Shown here: piece by piece, positions 32,696-40,600 of the stretch | Position numbering within the stretch: the first letter of the stretch is position 1 | How the letters are laid out: every line of letters starts with the position of its first letter | Origin: Streptomyces sp. WZ-12 | GTDB taxonomy: Bacteria; Actinomycetota; Actinomycetes; Streptomycetales; Streptomycetaceae | Reading direction: 5' to 3' | Assembly: GCF_028898845.1 (NCBI RefSeq) | Contig: NZ_CP118574.1 | Coordinates: 930,001 to 994,000 of the forward strand | Length of the DNA stretch: 64,000 bases | Notes under the pieces: model-generated | What the model was told of the DNA's origin: nothing | What the model saw: only the letters and a program-made list of their open reading frames with translations | The model's database searches: none | Position numbers and translations under genes: made by a program

Positions 32696-33733
32696 ATGGA
32701 CCTGCTCGCACACCTTGAGGCGTATGTGGCGGCCGTCGACGAGGCCAGCTTCTCGCGCGCGGCCGACCGGCTCGGCATCGCCCAACCGCTCCTGAGCCGT
32801 CGCATCAAGACGTTGGAGACCCACTTCGGCGACCTGCTGTTCGACCGCTCGCGGCGGCAGGTCGCCGTCACCGACTTCGGCCTGCTCCTGCTGCCGTACG
32901 CCAAGGACGTGCTGGACCGGGCGCAACGACTGCAGCAGGTCGCCCGGTCGGCCACGCGGTCGGCGATCCGCGCGGTCGGCGTGCCCGCGGACTGCGGACC
33001 GGCGGCCCTGGCGCGGGTCATCCGCGCCGGCACCGAGCACGACCTTCCGCTCGGTGTCCACGAACTCCCGCCGGACGAGCGGGTGTCGGGCCTGGCCGAC
33101 GGGACCCTGGCGTACGCGCTGTTGCGGGTTCCCCCGGGGAACGCGGCCCTTCGGGTGCCGCTCGGCCTGGCCTCCGCACCGCCGTCGGATGCGTCGTCGG
33201 GTGCGTCTTCGGGTGCCTTGGCGGGGCCCATCCCCGGCCAGGCAGCGGCTGGGGTTCAGGCCCGTCGGCGGGTGATCCACCTGGAGGACCTGCGCCCCGC
33301 GCGCGACCGTCGCGCTGCGGGCGAACGACCGGCCTCGGTGCCGATCCTCACCACGGCGGAGGATCACGTCCCCTACCTACGGGACCGGTTGGGTCGGGCG
33401 GCCGCGCGGGCCGGGCTGCCGGAGGGGTTGATCCGCCCGGCCGGATCGCTGGCGACCGCGCTGGCCGAGACGCTCGCCGGGCGGGCGACGCTGCTGTGCA
33501 CCGAACCGTTCGCGCGTCAACACGGCGCGGAGTGGGCGCCGTTGGGCGATGCGTCGCTGCACCGCGGCTACGATCCGGGGGCCGCACGGCGGCGGGCGGA
33601 TGCCGCCGAGGTGCCCGGCTGGCTGGTCGCGCAGTTGGCGGACGCGGTCGGCGCCGCGCCGCCCGGCCCGGCCGGGGTGCGCACCACGGCGGTGGGCGAG
33701 CACGCCCCGGCGCTCCTGGCGGCGCGCGGATGA
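32696..33733 (+). CDS. blaA: LysR-type regulator, BlaA-like
   Basis: A 345-residue LysR-type transcriptional regulator. The N-terminal winged HTH is MDLLAHLEAYVAAVDEASFS, then ADRLGIAQPLLSRRIKTLE and LLFDRSRRQVAVTDFG. The effector domain is Ala/Pro-rich, with an inserted low-complexity segment (PPSDASSGASSGALAGP). It is divergent from a class A beta-lactamase and overlaps a BlaB-like gene (ATGA), the order known from S. cacaoi, where BlaA activates blaL. An AmpR-like response to cell-wall fragments is inferred. It does not look truncated. Confidence 0.9.
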   Translation: MDLLAHLEAYVAAVDEASFSRAADRLGIAQPLLSRRIKTLETHFGDLLFDRSRRQVAVTDFGLLLLPYAKDVLDRAQRLQQVARSATRSAIRAVGVPADCGPAALARVIRAGTEHDLPLGVHELPPDERVSGLADGTLAYALLRVPPGNAALRVPLGLASAPPSDASSGASSGALAGPIPGQAAAGVQARRRVIHLEDLRPARDRRAAGERPASVPILTTAEDHVPYLRDRLGRAAARAGLPEGLIRPAGSLATALAETLAGRATLLCTEPFARQHGAEWAPLGDASLHRGYDPGAARRRADAAEVPGWLVAQLADAVGAAPPGPAGVRTTAVGEHAPALLAARG

Positions 33734-34665
33734 GCGCCGACGCGGTGGAGCGGGCGGCGTGCGTCGCCAGCGGTGGTTGGCTCCGCGACGTCGCCGAGGC
33801 GATCGCCGCGGACTGGGAAAGCCTGGGCGTCCGCGGGTCGTTCCTGGCCCGGGACATCGACACCGGCGCGCATCTCGGCTTCGACGTCGACGCGCCGGTG
33901 CCGCTCGCCTCGGTGGTCAAGGTGCCGCTGGCCCTGGTGGCCCTGGACCGGATCGCGACCGGGGAACTCGACGCGGCCCGGCCGCTCACCATCGATCCGA
34001 CCACCAGCAGCGTCGGGCCCACCGGCCTGGCGGCGTTCCGGCACCCGGTCACCGCGGCCGTCGGCGACCTGTTGTTCATGATGCTGTCGGTGAGCGACAG
34101 CGCCAGCGCCGACGCGTTGTTCGGGCTGGTGCCGGTGGCGGACGTCGACGCCCGGCTGCGTGCCTGGGGGTGTGCGGACATCCATGTCCGGCACCGGCTC
34201 AACCGCATGTACGAGTGCGCCGCCGGCGCCGCCGGCAACGACTTCTCCCTCGCCCTGGAACTGGCCATCCGCGACGACCGCTCGGGCCACCACACCATCG
34301 AGACCCTCGATCCGGCCCACGCCAACCTGGGCACCGCCACGGCCCTCGCCGACCTGCTGCAACGCGTATGGCGGGACGAGATCGCGCACCCCGACGCGAC
34401 CGCCGAACTGCGCCGGATGATGGGCCTTCAGGTCTTCACCCAGCGCCTGTCGAGCGAGCTGCGCACGGACACCCTCCACGTCAGCGGCAAGACGGGGACA
34501 TTCCTCCATCTGCGGCACGAGATCGGCGTGGTGGAGGCCGAGTCCGGCCACCGGGTCGCGATGGTCGCGCTCACCCGCTCCGATCGCCGGGCCAGCCTGG
34601 CTCCGGACATCGACCTGGCCATCGGGGCCGCGGCACGGGACGCCTTCGAAGCGCTACGTCACTGA
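33730..34665 (+). CDS. blaB: BlaB-like serine beta-lactamase homologue
   Basis: A 311-residue penicillin-recognising protein without a signal peptide. Active-site motifs remain: S61-V-V-K64 (SxxK), S122-D-S (SDN variant) and SGKTGT (KTG, K254). The Glu166 omega-loop motif is not evident. In S. cacaoi the corresponding BlaB regulates the beta-lactamase together with BlaA and is membrane-associated on the inner side. The 4-base overlap with lysR implies coupling. A regulatory rather than hydrolytic role fits the lack of an export signal. Cytoplasmic esterase activity cannot be excluded. Confidence 0.85.
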   Translation: MSADAVERAACVASGGWLRDVAEAIAADWESLGVRGSFLARDIDTGAHLGFDVDAPVPLASVVKVPLALVALDRIATGELDAARPLTIDPTTSSVGPTGLAAFRHPVTAAVGDLLFMMLSVSDSASADALFGLVPVADVDARLRAWGCADIHVRHRLNRMYECAAGAAGNDFSLALELAIRDDRSGHHTIETLDPAHANLGTATALADLLQRVWRDEIAHPDATAELRRMMGLQVFTQRLSSELRTDTLHVSGKTGTFLHLRHEIGVVEAESGHRVAMVALTRSDRRASLAPDIDLAIGAAARDAFEALRH

Positions 34666-34738
34666 CCGGCGCGGCGCCGCTGAAAGGCACGACGTCCGTC
34701 GACGGGCGCTACGCCGCTGAGCCGCCGATTGCCACGGC

Positions 34739-35584
34739 TCACCAACCCACCGCGTCCGCCAGCAGCTCCACCTGTTCCAGGCCGCCGCCGTGCGGGAAGA
34801 GGATGAGTTCGTCGCAGCCCGACTCGGCATAGGCGGCGACCTCGTTGGCCACCGCCTCGGGACTGGCCAGGCCCGCCTCGATGCTCTCCGTGGTGAAGGT
34901 GCCCGAGGTGTAGTAGCTGGTAAGGCTGTCGTGGAGGCGTTGCGGCGCGTCCAGGCCCAGTGCGAAGTGGGCGGTCCCCACCAGGCGGGGTGCGCCCGCC
35001 CGACCCGCGTCCCGCCATGCCTGTCGGACCGCCGGGACGAGGGAGCGGAATTTCTCCACGCCCTGCGCCCCGCCGATCCAGCCCTGGCCGTGGGTGACCA
35101 TGCGCCGCAGGGTGGGTCGGGTGAACCCGCCGAACAGCAGGGGTGGGCCGCCTGGCGTGCTCGGCCGCGGTCCGATGTCCCCGCCGTCCTGCCACTGCCG
35201 GGTGGCCGTTTCCAACAGGGCGTCGAAGAGCCTGCCGCGGCGTGGGAAGTCGACGCCGCCCGTGCGGTAGTCGTCCTCCCGGGCGCCCGGCGCCAGGCCC
35301 AACACCAGCCGGCCGCCGGACAATCGGTCCAGCGTGGCGGCGGACTTGGCGAACAGCGCGTGGTTTGCGCGCTGCGGGGCGAGCAGGATGGTGGTGATCA
35401 GGCGCACGCGGGTGGTGGCTCCGGCGGCGACGGCCAGTGCGGTCAGCGGCTCGTAGTTGTCGTAGACCAGGCGGTCGGTGGAGCCGAGCGAGGCGAAGCC
35501 GCGTTCCTCGGCGCGCCGGGCCCAGTCCACGATGGACAGGCCCGGGTCGGAGCGCAGAACGGGGAGTCCGATGCCGATGTCCAT
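34739..35584 (-). CDS. LLM-class flavin-dependent oxidoreductase
   Basis: A 281-residue luciferase-like TIM-barrel protein. The family is shown by MDIGIGLPVLRSDPGLSIV, RVRLITTILLAPQRANHALF and LDRLSGGRLVLGLAPGARED, and by the C-terminal LILFPHGGGLEQVELLADAV. Such proteins use FMN or F420. Those with this short length and the GGRLVLGLAPG segment are often F420-dependent in actinobacteria. The substrate is unknown. The ATG at 35584 has GGGAGGA upstream. It is convergent with the BlaB-like gene and has no operon partner. Confidence 0.9.
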   Translation of the reverse strand: MDIGIGLPVLRSDPGLSIVDWARRAEERGFASLGSTDRLVYDNYEPLTALAVAAGATTRVRLITTILLAPQRANHALFAKSAATLDRLSGGRLVLGLAPGAREDDYRTGGVDFPRRGRLFDALLETATRQWQDGGDIGPRPSTPGGPPLLFGGFTRPTLRRMVTHGQGWIGGAQGVEKFRSLVPAVRQAWRDAGRAGAPRLVGTAHFALGLDAPQRLHDSLTSYYTSGTFTTESIEAGLASPEAVANEVAAYAESGCDELILFPHGGGLEQVELLADAVGW

Positions 35585-35723
35585 GGTGCCGCGCTCCTCC
35601 CGGGCCGGGGCCGAACGCCCCCACCCCGTCATGAGTGGAACGGGCCGCCCGCCTGCCGGTACGCGGCCCGTGACGCCTACGGTCGATCGCCCTCACGCTA
35701 CCCGGCGGGCGGGCGCGGGCGCG

Positions 35724-35855
35724 TCAGGCCGGCGCCCCTGGCCGTCCGTCCGGCCCACGGTCGAGAAGGCGTCCGATCCGCTCCGCGACGCTCTCCGGCC
35801 GCTCGGCCTGGATGAACTGTCCCGAGTCGGCCTCCTCGAAGCGGCCGTCCAACAC
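35724..35855 (-). pseudogene. Alpha/beta hydrolase C-terminal remnant
   Basis: About 44 codons on the minus strand match the end of an alpha/beta hydrolase: FEEADSGQFIQAERPESVAE, compare the usual GHFxQxERPExVA, with Gln in place of the catalytic His. The rest of the gene is not recognisable in this frame. The whole 35585-36169 stretch (about 585 bases) otherwise shows only short frame-shifting stretches and no intact gene, so it appears to be decayed sequence. Confidence 0.55.
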
Positions 35856-36169
35856 CCCGTCCGCCCAACGCCGTTGGCGTCCGGCCGGCTCGGCAGGGTG
35901 CCGCTGGCCCGTCCCGGCACGGACCCGGTCCCGGGCCCGGTCTCCTACCGCCAAGGCACGATCTGGCTCAACTCAGCCCGGACGAACTCTCCGCAACCAT
36001 CGGCAGGTACGGATCGGTGAACTCCCGCTCAGCGTTGCCCAGTTGCACGCGAATCACCCATGACGGTCCACCGGTTCAGGCTCGACCGCGAGGCTGAACC
36101 CCGCAGAGCGACCAAGCGGTTCGTCGAGTCGGGTGCGGGTTTCGCGGGTGCGCCAGGCGGAGGTGACGG

Positions 36170-36637
36170 TCAGTCGGCCTCGCGCGTGTTGCCGGGAGTG
36201 AAGGGGCCCTCGTCGACGAATCGTCGCAGCCAACGGGCGAAGGTGCGGGCATCCTCGCGAGGCCAGGAGGCGAGCGAGTCCTCGATGCGGGAGGCCAGTC
36301 GTTGCCTGGTGGTGCGCACGGCACCGTGGCCCGCGTCGGTGAGAGCGAGCAGGGTCGCGCGGCCGTCCGCGGGGTCCGGTTCGCGGCGCAGTAGGCCGGC
36401 TTGCTCCAACCGGTCGGCCCGCCGGGTGACGGTGGTGCGGTCGAGTCCGATCTCGCGGCCGAGGTCGGCGGCGCTACAGGCACCGGCGCGAGCCAGACCG
36501 CTGAGCACCGGGTAGGTGAAGTCGTCGACCGCCTCTCCCAGGCCCTCGGTCAGTCGTGCGTAGAGGTGGTCGCGGGTGCTCCGCCGTAGGAGCAGTCCCA
36601 GCGCGTCGGCGATCTCATTTCCGGTTCCGTTCGTCAC
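36170..36637 (-). CDS. MarR-family regulator of the adjacent SnoaL-like gene
   Basis: A 155-residue MarR protein. Visible parts are DDFTYPVLSGLARAGACSAA, the recognition region GLDRTTVTRRADRLEQAGL, the wing RREPDPADGRATLLALTDAG and a C-terminal dimer helix. The GTG at 36637 is forced by an in-frame stop just upstream, and GGAGGGG abuts it directly, which is an atypically short spacing. Two near-identical palindromes precede the gene and the divergent SnoaL-like gene. Autoregulation and repression of that neighbour are therefore likely. Ligand unknown. Confidence 0.88.
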   Translation of the reverse strand: MTNGTGNEIADALGLLLRRSTRDHLYARLTEGLGEAVDDFTYPVLSGLARAGACSAADLGREIGLDRTTVTRRADRLEQAGLLRREPDPADGRATLLALTDAGHGAVRTTRQRLASRIEDSLASWPREDARTFARWLRRFVDEGPFTPGNTREAD

Positions 36638-36648
36638 CCCTCCAGATT

Positions 36649-36704
36649 AGCGTGCGCGGAGCACGCTTCTTGCGCTACTGTAGATGCGTGCTTCAGGCAC
36701 GCAT
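36649..36704. promoter_or_regulatory. Twin MarR operators, GCGTGC-N5-GCACGC
   Basis: Two palindromes of the same design occur in the 117-base divergent spacer: AGCGTGC-GCGGA-GCACGCT at 36649-36667, and ATGCGTGC-TTCAG-GCACGCAT at 36684-36704. Their centres are 36 bases apart. The first sits just upstream of the MarR start, the second towards the SnoaL-like gene. The repetition makes a specific MarR site very probable. Confidence 0.8.
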
Positions 36705-36754
36705 TACGTGTTCGGCACATCGCGTCGACCGCCACAACAACCAAAGGAAGACCC

Positions 36755-37147
36755 ATGTCTCGCACCGACATCAGCACGGCTCTCACGGATCTGCTCTTCA
36801 CCCCGGGGCTGAGCCTGGAGGCGGCAGCCGACCGCCACTTCGCCCCTGACTACCGTCAGCGCACCGACGGCCGGTGGGACGATCGGCAGGAGTTCCTGGC
36901 GCACATCTCCCACCTGCGCCAGGTCGTGGCGGGCGGCTCGGTCCAGGTGCACGACGAACTCACAGCCGGGGACCGGTACGCCGATCGGCACACGGTGAAC
37001 GTCACCAAGAACGACGGAGCCACCGTTCGCATGGAGGTCTACCTCTTCGCGGAGTTCGCGCCCGACGGGCGCTTCCGCCGGATCGAGGAGACCACGCTCA
37101 TGCTCGAAGGCGCCGGGGACGACCGCAATCTCGGCAGTGCTCGCTGA
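36755..37147 (+). CDS. SnoaL-like (NTF2-fold) protein
   Basis: A 130-residue single-domain protein with the SnoaL/NTF2-like pattern: LSLEAAADRHFAPDYRQRTD, FLAHISHLRQVV, HTVNVTKNDGATVRMEVYLF and RFRRIEETTLMLEG. Members act as small-molecule isomerases, cyclases or hydroxylase helpers, or simply bind ligands; no catalytic assignment is possible here. The ATG at 36755 has AAGGAAGA upstream. It is divergent from a MarR regulator across twin operators, so expression is probably induced by a xenobiotic or metabolite. Confidence 0.85.
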   Translation: MSRTDISTALTDLLFTPGLSLEAAADRHFAPDYRQRTDGRWDDRQEFLAHISHLRQVVAGGSVQVHDELTAGDRYADRHTVNVTKNDGATVRMEVYLFAEFAPDGRFRRIEETTLMLEGAGDDRNLGSAR

Positions 37148-37283
37148 GCAGCCACCACGAAGCCGGGCAGCGCGGTCACGGCCCGGCAGGACCACGCCTC
37201 GCGCGGTCAACGCCCACGGCAAGACCCCCGCCAGTTACCTCGCGGCCCTTCGTGGCGCGGCCTGGTCCGATAGGCCGCGTTAG

Positions 37284-37490
37284 GTGACGCGAGCGCAACT
37301 GACGCATCCGGAGCGGGAGTTCATCGGGCCGTACCTGTCGATCGGCGGGTACGGCCCGTGTCCCGAGCGACTGCGGCAGCAGTTCGAGGGCGTGCTCCGG
37401 CGGTTCATGGTGGGGGGGTGTCGACGGAGTTCGGTGCCTGGTCGACGGTCCACCACCACGTCCGGCAGTGGAGAGACACCTCATCGGGAG
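37284..37490 (+). mobile_element. IS5-type transposase N-terminal remnant, frameshifted
   Basis: The stretch reads LTHPEREFIGPYLSIGGYGP, then PERLRQQFEGVLRRF, matching the N-terminus of Streptomyces IS5-family transposases. After a run of seven G (37412-37418) the match continues in another frame as TEFGAWSTVHHHVRQWRDT. The catalytic DDE core and terminal inverted repeats are absent. It abuts the 3' end of the GntR gene. This is an inactive insertion-sequence scar. Confidence 0.75.
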
Positions 37491-38197
37491 ATGGTGATGC
37501 TGGCCTCGGCGATCGACGGGCTGGCAGTGAGCGCGTCGATGATCTGCTGCTGAGAGGTTCGCGTGCGGTCGTCCATGGCGGCTCGGGCCAGGACCGGATC
37601 ACGGTCACGGACCGCTTCCCAGACCGCACGTCGTTGATGCGCGGCTGATGCCGAGAACGGAAGCGATCCCAAGGTGATCCGCAGCACGCGTTCCAACTCG
37701 TCGAAGACCTGGATGACCGACCGGGCCAGCCTGTCGTTACCGCAGTTGTCGGCGATGATCGCATCAAACTCGAGAACGGCGCGGAGGAATGCCTCGATGC
37801 TCTCCGAATCGCCTGGCTCGTAGGACTGGCCGAGAAGTTCTTCCATGCGGGCGAGGTCATCCTGCGGGCAGCCGCGCTCCGCCGCGAGGGCGGCGGCCTC
37901 GGTCTCCAGAAGCCGGCGGAAGGCGCACAGTTCACGCGCCCCCTTCAAGGTCACAGGCAGGATCCGGTATCCCGAGCGCGGGAGCGCTTCGACCAGTCCG
38001 TCGCGCTGCAGCCGGGTCAGCGCCTCTCTCACCGGCATGATGCCGGTGTCGGTCAACCGCGTCAGATCCGTCTTGGTGACATGGGCGCCGGGCGCCAGGT
38101 CGAGCTCGATGATCCGCCGCTTGATCGCGAGATATGCGCGCTCGGTGGCGCTCAGGCTGGGGTGGTCCGTGCTGAGGATGGCGGGCAGGTACTTCAC
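37481..38197 (-). CDS. GntR/FadR-family regulator with FCD domain
   Basis: A 238-residue FadR-type regulator. The N-terminal wHTH has YLAIKRRIIELDLAPGAHVT, TDTGIMPVREALTRLQRDGL and the wing ALPRSGYRILPVT. The all-helical FCD ligand domain follows (RRLLETEAAALAAERG, FLRAVLEFDAIIADNCGNDRL). The Asp/His ligands of metal-binding FCD domains are only partly visible. The GTG at 38197 is the likely start. It precedes an alpha/beta hydrolase gene on the same strand and may control it through GATCTCAG-containing sites upstream of both genes. It is slightly less GC-rich than its neighbours. Confidence 0.88.
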   Translation of the reverse strand: MKYLPAILSTDHPSLSATERAYLAIKRRIIELDLAPGAHVTKTDLTRLTDTGIMPVREALTRLQRDGLVEALPRSGYRILPVTLKGARELCAFRRLLETEAAALAAERGCPQDDLARMEELLGQSYEPGDSESIEAFLRAVLEFDAIIADNCGNDRLARSVIQVFDELERVLRITLGSLPFSASAAHQRRAVWEAVRDRDPVLARAAMDDRTRTSQQQIIDALTASPSIAEASITISR

Positions 38198-38339
38198 GCA
38201 CCCATCCTAGAGACTTGGTATCCCAGTGAGACGTTCGTGGATCTCAGGTGGTGGGTGCAGGTCTTCTCGCCGGACCTCGCGGGGGCGCAGTCGAACCCGT
38301 CGGCCCGAGCGTGGCGAAACAGGGGGTCAGGGCAGACGA

Positions 38340-39173
38340 TCAGTCCACCGTTGCCGTCAACGGCTTCACGAAGGTGTCTGCGACCCGCGCAACCCACTCC
38401 GGATTCTCAAGCGGCGGGTAATGCCCGATGTCAGGCACCCTCAACAACTGCGCCGCCGGGCCCAGTTCGGCGACCGTGTCATCGACCAACTCATCCTGCA
38501 CGAAGAAGTCGTCGGTGCCCTGCACGAGCAGGACCGGGCACCGCACATCGCCGAGTCGGCCGCGCAGATCGTGGGAGGCCCATGCCTGGCCGTCGAACTG
38601 ACCGGCCTGCTGGGAGGTGCTGCGCTGAAGCCACCTCAACTCGGTTTCCTGCTCGGCGGTCAGCATCTTGCTCGCCGAGGTCACCGCCGCATACTCAAGG
38701 TGATCCGTCCAGCCCGCATCGGGCGCACTGGTCCGACCTGCCAGCAACGCGGCAGCCTCGGCCGACAGCGGTGTCCACGACGCTGCCTGCATCGCGATGA
38801 CGCCTCGATAGCTCTCTCCGTGGTGCGCGACGAGATCCAGTGCCGTCAGACCTCCGACGGAGACGCCGAGCACAAAGGGGGAGGTTCCAGGCAGCACGGC
38901 GCGCACAAACGCGTGCACGAACTCGGCGTGGTCGTGGATCGAGGTCCCCGGCTGCCACTGTGCCGGGTAGGAACGGCAGTGCCCGGGAAGATCGGGCGCG
39001 ATCGCGCGGTATCCGCGTTCGGCGAGCAACGGCAGAAGGTGTCGGTAGATCCGGGAGTCCGTGGCCCCCGGGTGAATGCACACGATCGGGACGCCTTCGC
39101 CGGCCTCGTCGAAGTAGGTGCGCGCACCGTTGACCGCGACATAGCGGCCCGTGATCGGTTCGAAGAGCGTCAT
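38340..39173 (-). CDS. Alpha/beta hydrolase, serine nucleophile
   Basis: A 277-residue alpha/beta hydrolase. The oxyanion segment is VCIHPGATDSRIYRHLLP, the nucleophile elbow LGVSVGGLTALDL (G-x-S-x-G), the acid lies in LLVQGTDDFFV and the His in VPDIGHYPPLENPEW. It would hydrolyse a carboxylic ester or C-C bond; the substrate is not deducible. The ATG at 39173 has AAGGAGTG upstream. A perfect 14-base palindrome lies 95 bases upstream. Proximity to the GntR gene (142 bases downstream) suggests regulation by it. Confidence 0.9.
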   Translation of the reverse strand: MTLFEPITGRYVAVNGARTYFDEAGEGVPIVCIHPGATDSRIYRHLLPLLAERGYRAIAPDLPGHCRSYPAQWQPGTSIHDHAEFVHAFVRAVLPGTSPFVLGVSVGGLTALDLVAHHGESYRGVIAMQAASWTPLSAEAAALLAGRTSAPDAGWTDHLEYAAVTSASKMLTAEQETELRWLQRSTSQQAGQFDGQAWASHDLRGRLGDVRCPVLLVQGTDDFFVQDELVDDTVAELGPAAQLLRVPDIGHYPPLENPEWVARVADTFVKPLTATVD

Positions 39174-39267
39174 CGCTGCACTCCTTGATGGTCGTAGCGG
39201 GGATTTTCGGCCGCATGGCAGCGGCTCACTGCCAGCATTAAGACATCTAAGATCCCCGTAGAGCAAA

Positions 39268-39281
39268 CTGAGATCTCAGTG
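39268..39281. promoter_or_regulatory. Candidate GntR operator ACTGAGATCTCAGT
   Basis: A perfect 14-base palindrome (ACTGAGA/TCTCAGT) lies upstream of the alpha/beta hydrolase. The half-site GATCTCAG recurs at 38240-38247, upstream of the GntR gene. The shared sequence suggests one regulator for both promoters; binding is inferred. Confidence 0.55.
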
Positions 39282-39382
39282 TGCCCAGTCTGCAACTCCT
39301 CGCCTCGTGCGGCTGTGGCGCCCGGCGGAGCTGCCGCCCGAGGGGCCGGGCCGCCCTCAGCGCCCCGGCCCGTAGGCCAACG

Positions 39383-40507
39383 TCAGCGGTGCTCGCAGAG
39401 GGCCGCGGACGCCGCGGCGGTCATCTTCTCGATCGCCGCCTGGGCGTTGAGTTGGACCATCGAGTTGGTCATCACCGCCACGTGCCGGCCGTCGGGGGTG
39501 GCCGCGGAGAACGACAGGTAGCCGGGCACGCCACCGTTGTGTCCGAAGGCCACCCCGCCGCAGGGCAGGGGCAGTCGGTCCAGTCCCAGGCCGTACGGGG
39601 CGTGGGCGCCCGGGGTCTCCATCTGCGCCAGGCTGGCCCGGGAGAGGAGCTTGCCGTCGACGAGTGCCTGGAAGAAGGTGGCCATGTCCCGCTCGGTGGA
39701 GGTCATCGCGCCCGCGCTGTGGAAGAGCGACGGCTCCAGGGTGGTGGTGGCGTCCTGCCAGTAGAAGAACGGCCCGACGCGGATGCCGCGGTAGCCGTGT
39801 ACGTAGGGGTCGGCCAGGGTGCGGTCGCCTGGTTCGGGGAAGCGGGTGTCGGTCAGGCCGAGCGGTTCGATGATCCGGCTCCTGATCGCCTGGCCCACCG
39901 GCGTGCCGGTGATCTTCTCGATGAGCATGCCGAGGATCTGGAAGTTGGTGTTGCTGTACTGGAAGGAGGTGCCCGGCGGGAAGGCCGGGCGATGGCTCAG
40001 TCCGTCGCGCACCAGCGCGGCCAGGGTGTAGGTGCCGTCCGGATTGGCCCGGGGGTTGGGGACGTTGGTCGGGATGCCGCTGGTGTGTTGGAGGAGTTGG
40101 CGGACGGTGATGGTGTTGCCGTCGTAGCCGTTGCCGTCGACCACGCCGGGCAGGTACCGCTCGATCGCCGTGTCGAGATCGACCTTGCCGTCGTCCACCA
40201 GTTGCAACACCGCGACGGCGGTGAAGGTCTTGGTCTGGCTGCCGACGCGGTAGTGGTCGGTGGGCTGGACGGGCCGGTTGGCGTCGGTGGTGCCGGTGCC
40301 CGCGGTGAGACTCCAGGAGCCGGACGGGTCCCCGGCGTAGAGTCCGGCACCCGGGCCGCCGATTGCCTGGAGGGCGTTGAGCGATGCCTGGGCGGCCTGG
40401 TGTCCGCCGTCGGTCGCGGCCTGTGCGGGGGACGGCAGGAACAGGGCGGTCGTGGCGAGCACACTGAGCGCGGCCGCAAGTCTCCCCTTGCCTAAGTTTC
40501 CAGCCAT
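39383..40507 (-). CDS. Secreted serine hydrolase (class C/DD-peptidase type)
   Basis: A 374-residue exported protein. The signal peptide is GRLAAALSVLATTALFLPSPAQA. The penicillin-binding-fold motifs of the beta-lactamase class C/DD-carboxypeptidase family (PF00144) are VGSQTKTFT (SxxK), FQYSNTNF (YSN) and FGHNGGVPGY (HxG). Streptomyces R61-type D-alanyl-D-alanine carboxypeptidases look like this. Esterase activity is an alternative. The ATG at 40507 is preceded by AAGGAGC. It acts outside the cell on peptidoglycan peptides or esters. Its expression may relate to beta-lactam stress, but it is 7 kb from the beta-lactamase locus. Confidence 0.9.
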   Translation of the reverse strand: MAGNLGKGRLAAALSVLATTALFLPSPAQAATDGGHQAAQASLNALQAIGGPGAGLYAGDPSGSWSLTAGTGTTDANRPVQPTDHYRVGSQTKTFTAVAVLQLVDDGKVDLDTAIERYLPGVVDGNGYDGNTITVRQLLQHTSGIPTNVPNPRANPDGTYTLAALVRDGLSHRPAFPPGTSFQYSNTNFQILGMLIEKITGTPVGQAIRSRIIEPLGLTDTRFPEPGDRTLADPYVHGYRGIRVGPFFYWQDATTTLEPSLFHSAGAMTSTERDMATFFQALVDGKLLSRASLAQMETPGAHAPYGLGLDRLPLPCGGVAFGHNGGVPGYLSFSAATPDGRHVAVMTNSMVQLNAQAAIEKMTAAASAALCEHR

Positions 40508-40600
40508 GGAAGCTCCTTAATGGATTTACGGGTGTACACGCAGCAATGACCGGCATCCTCGTGTATCCGGGGGTGCCCTGTTGAGGGGGGCTTCGGCCAA

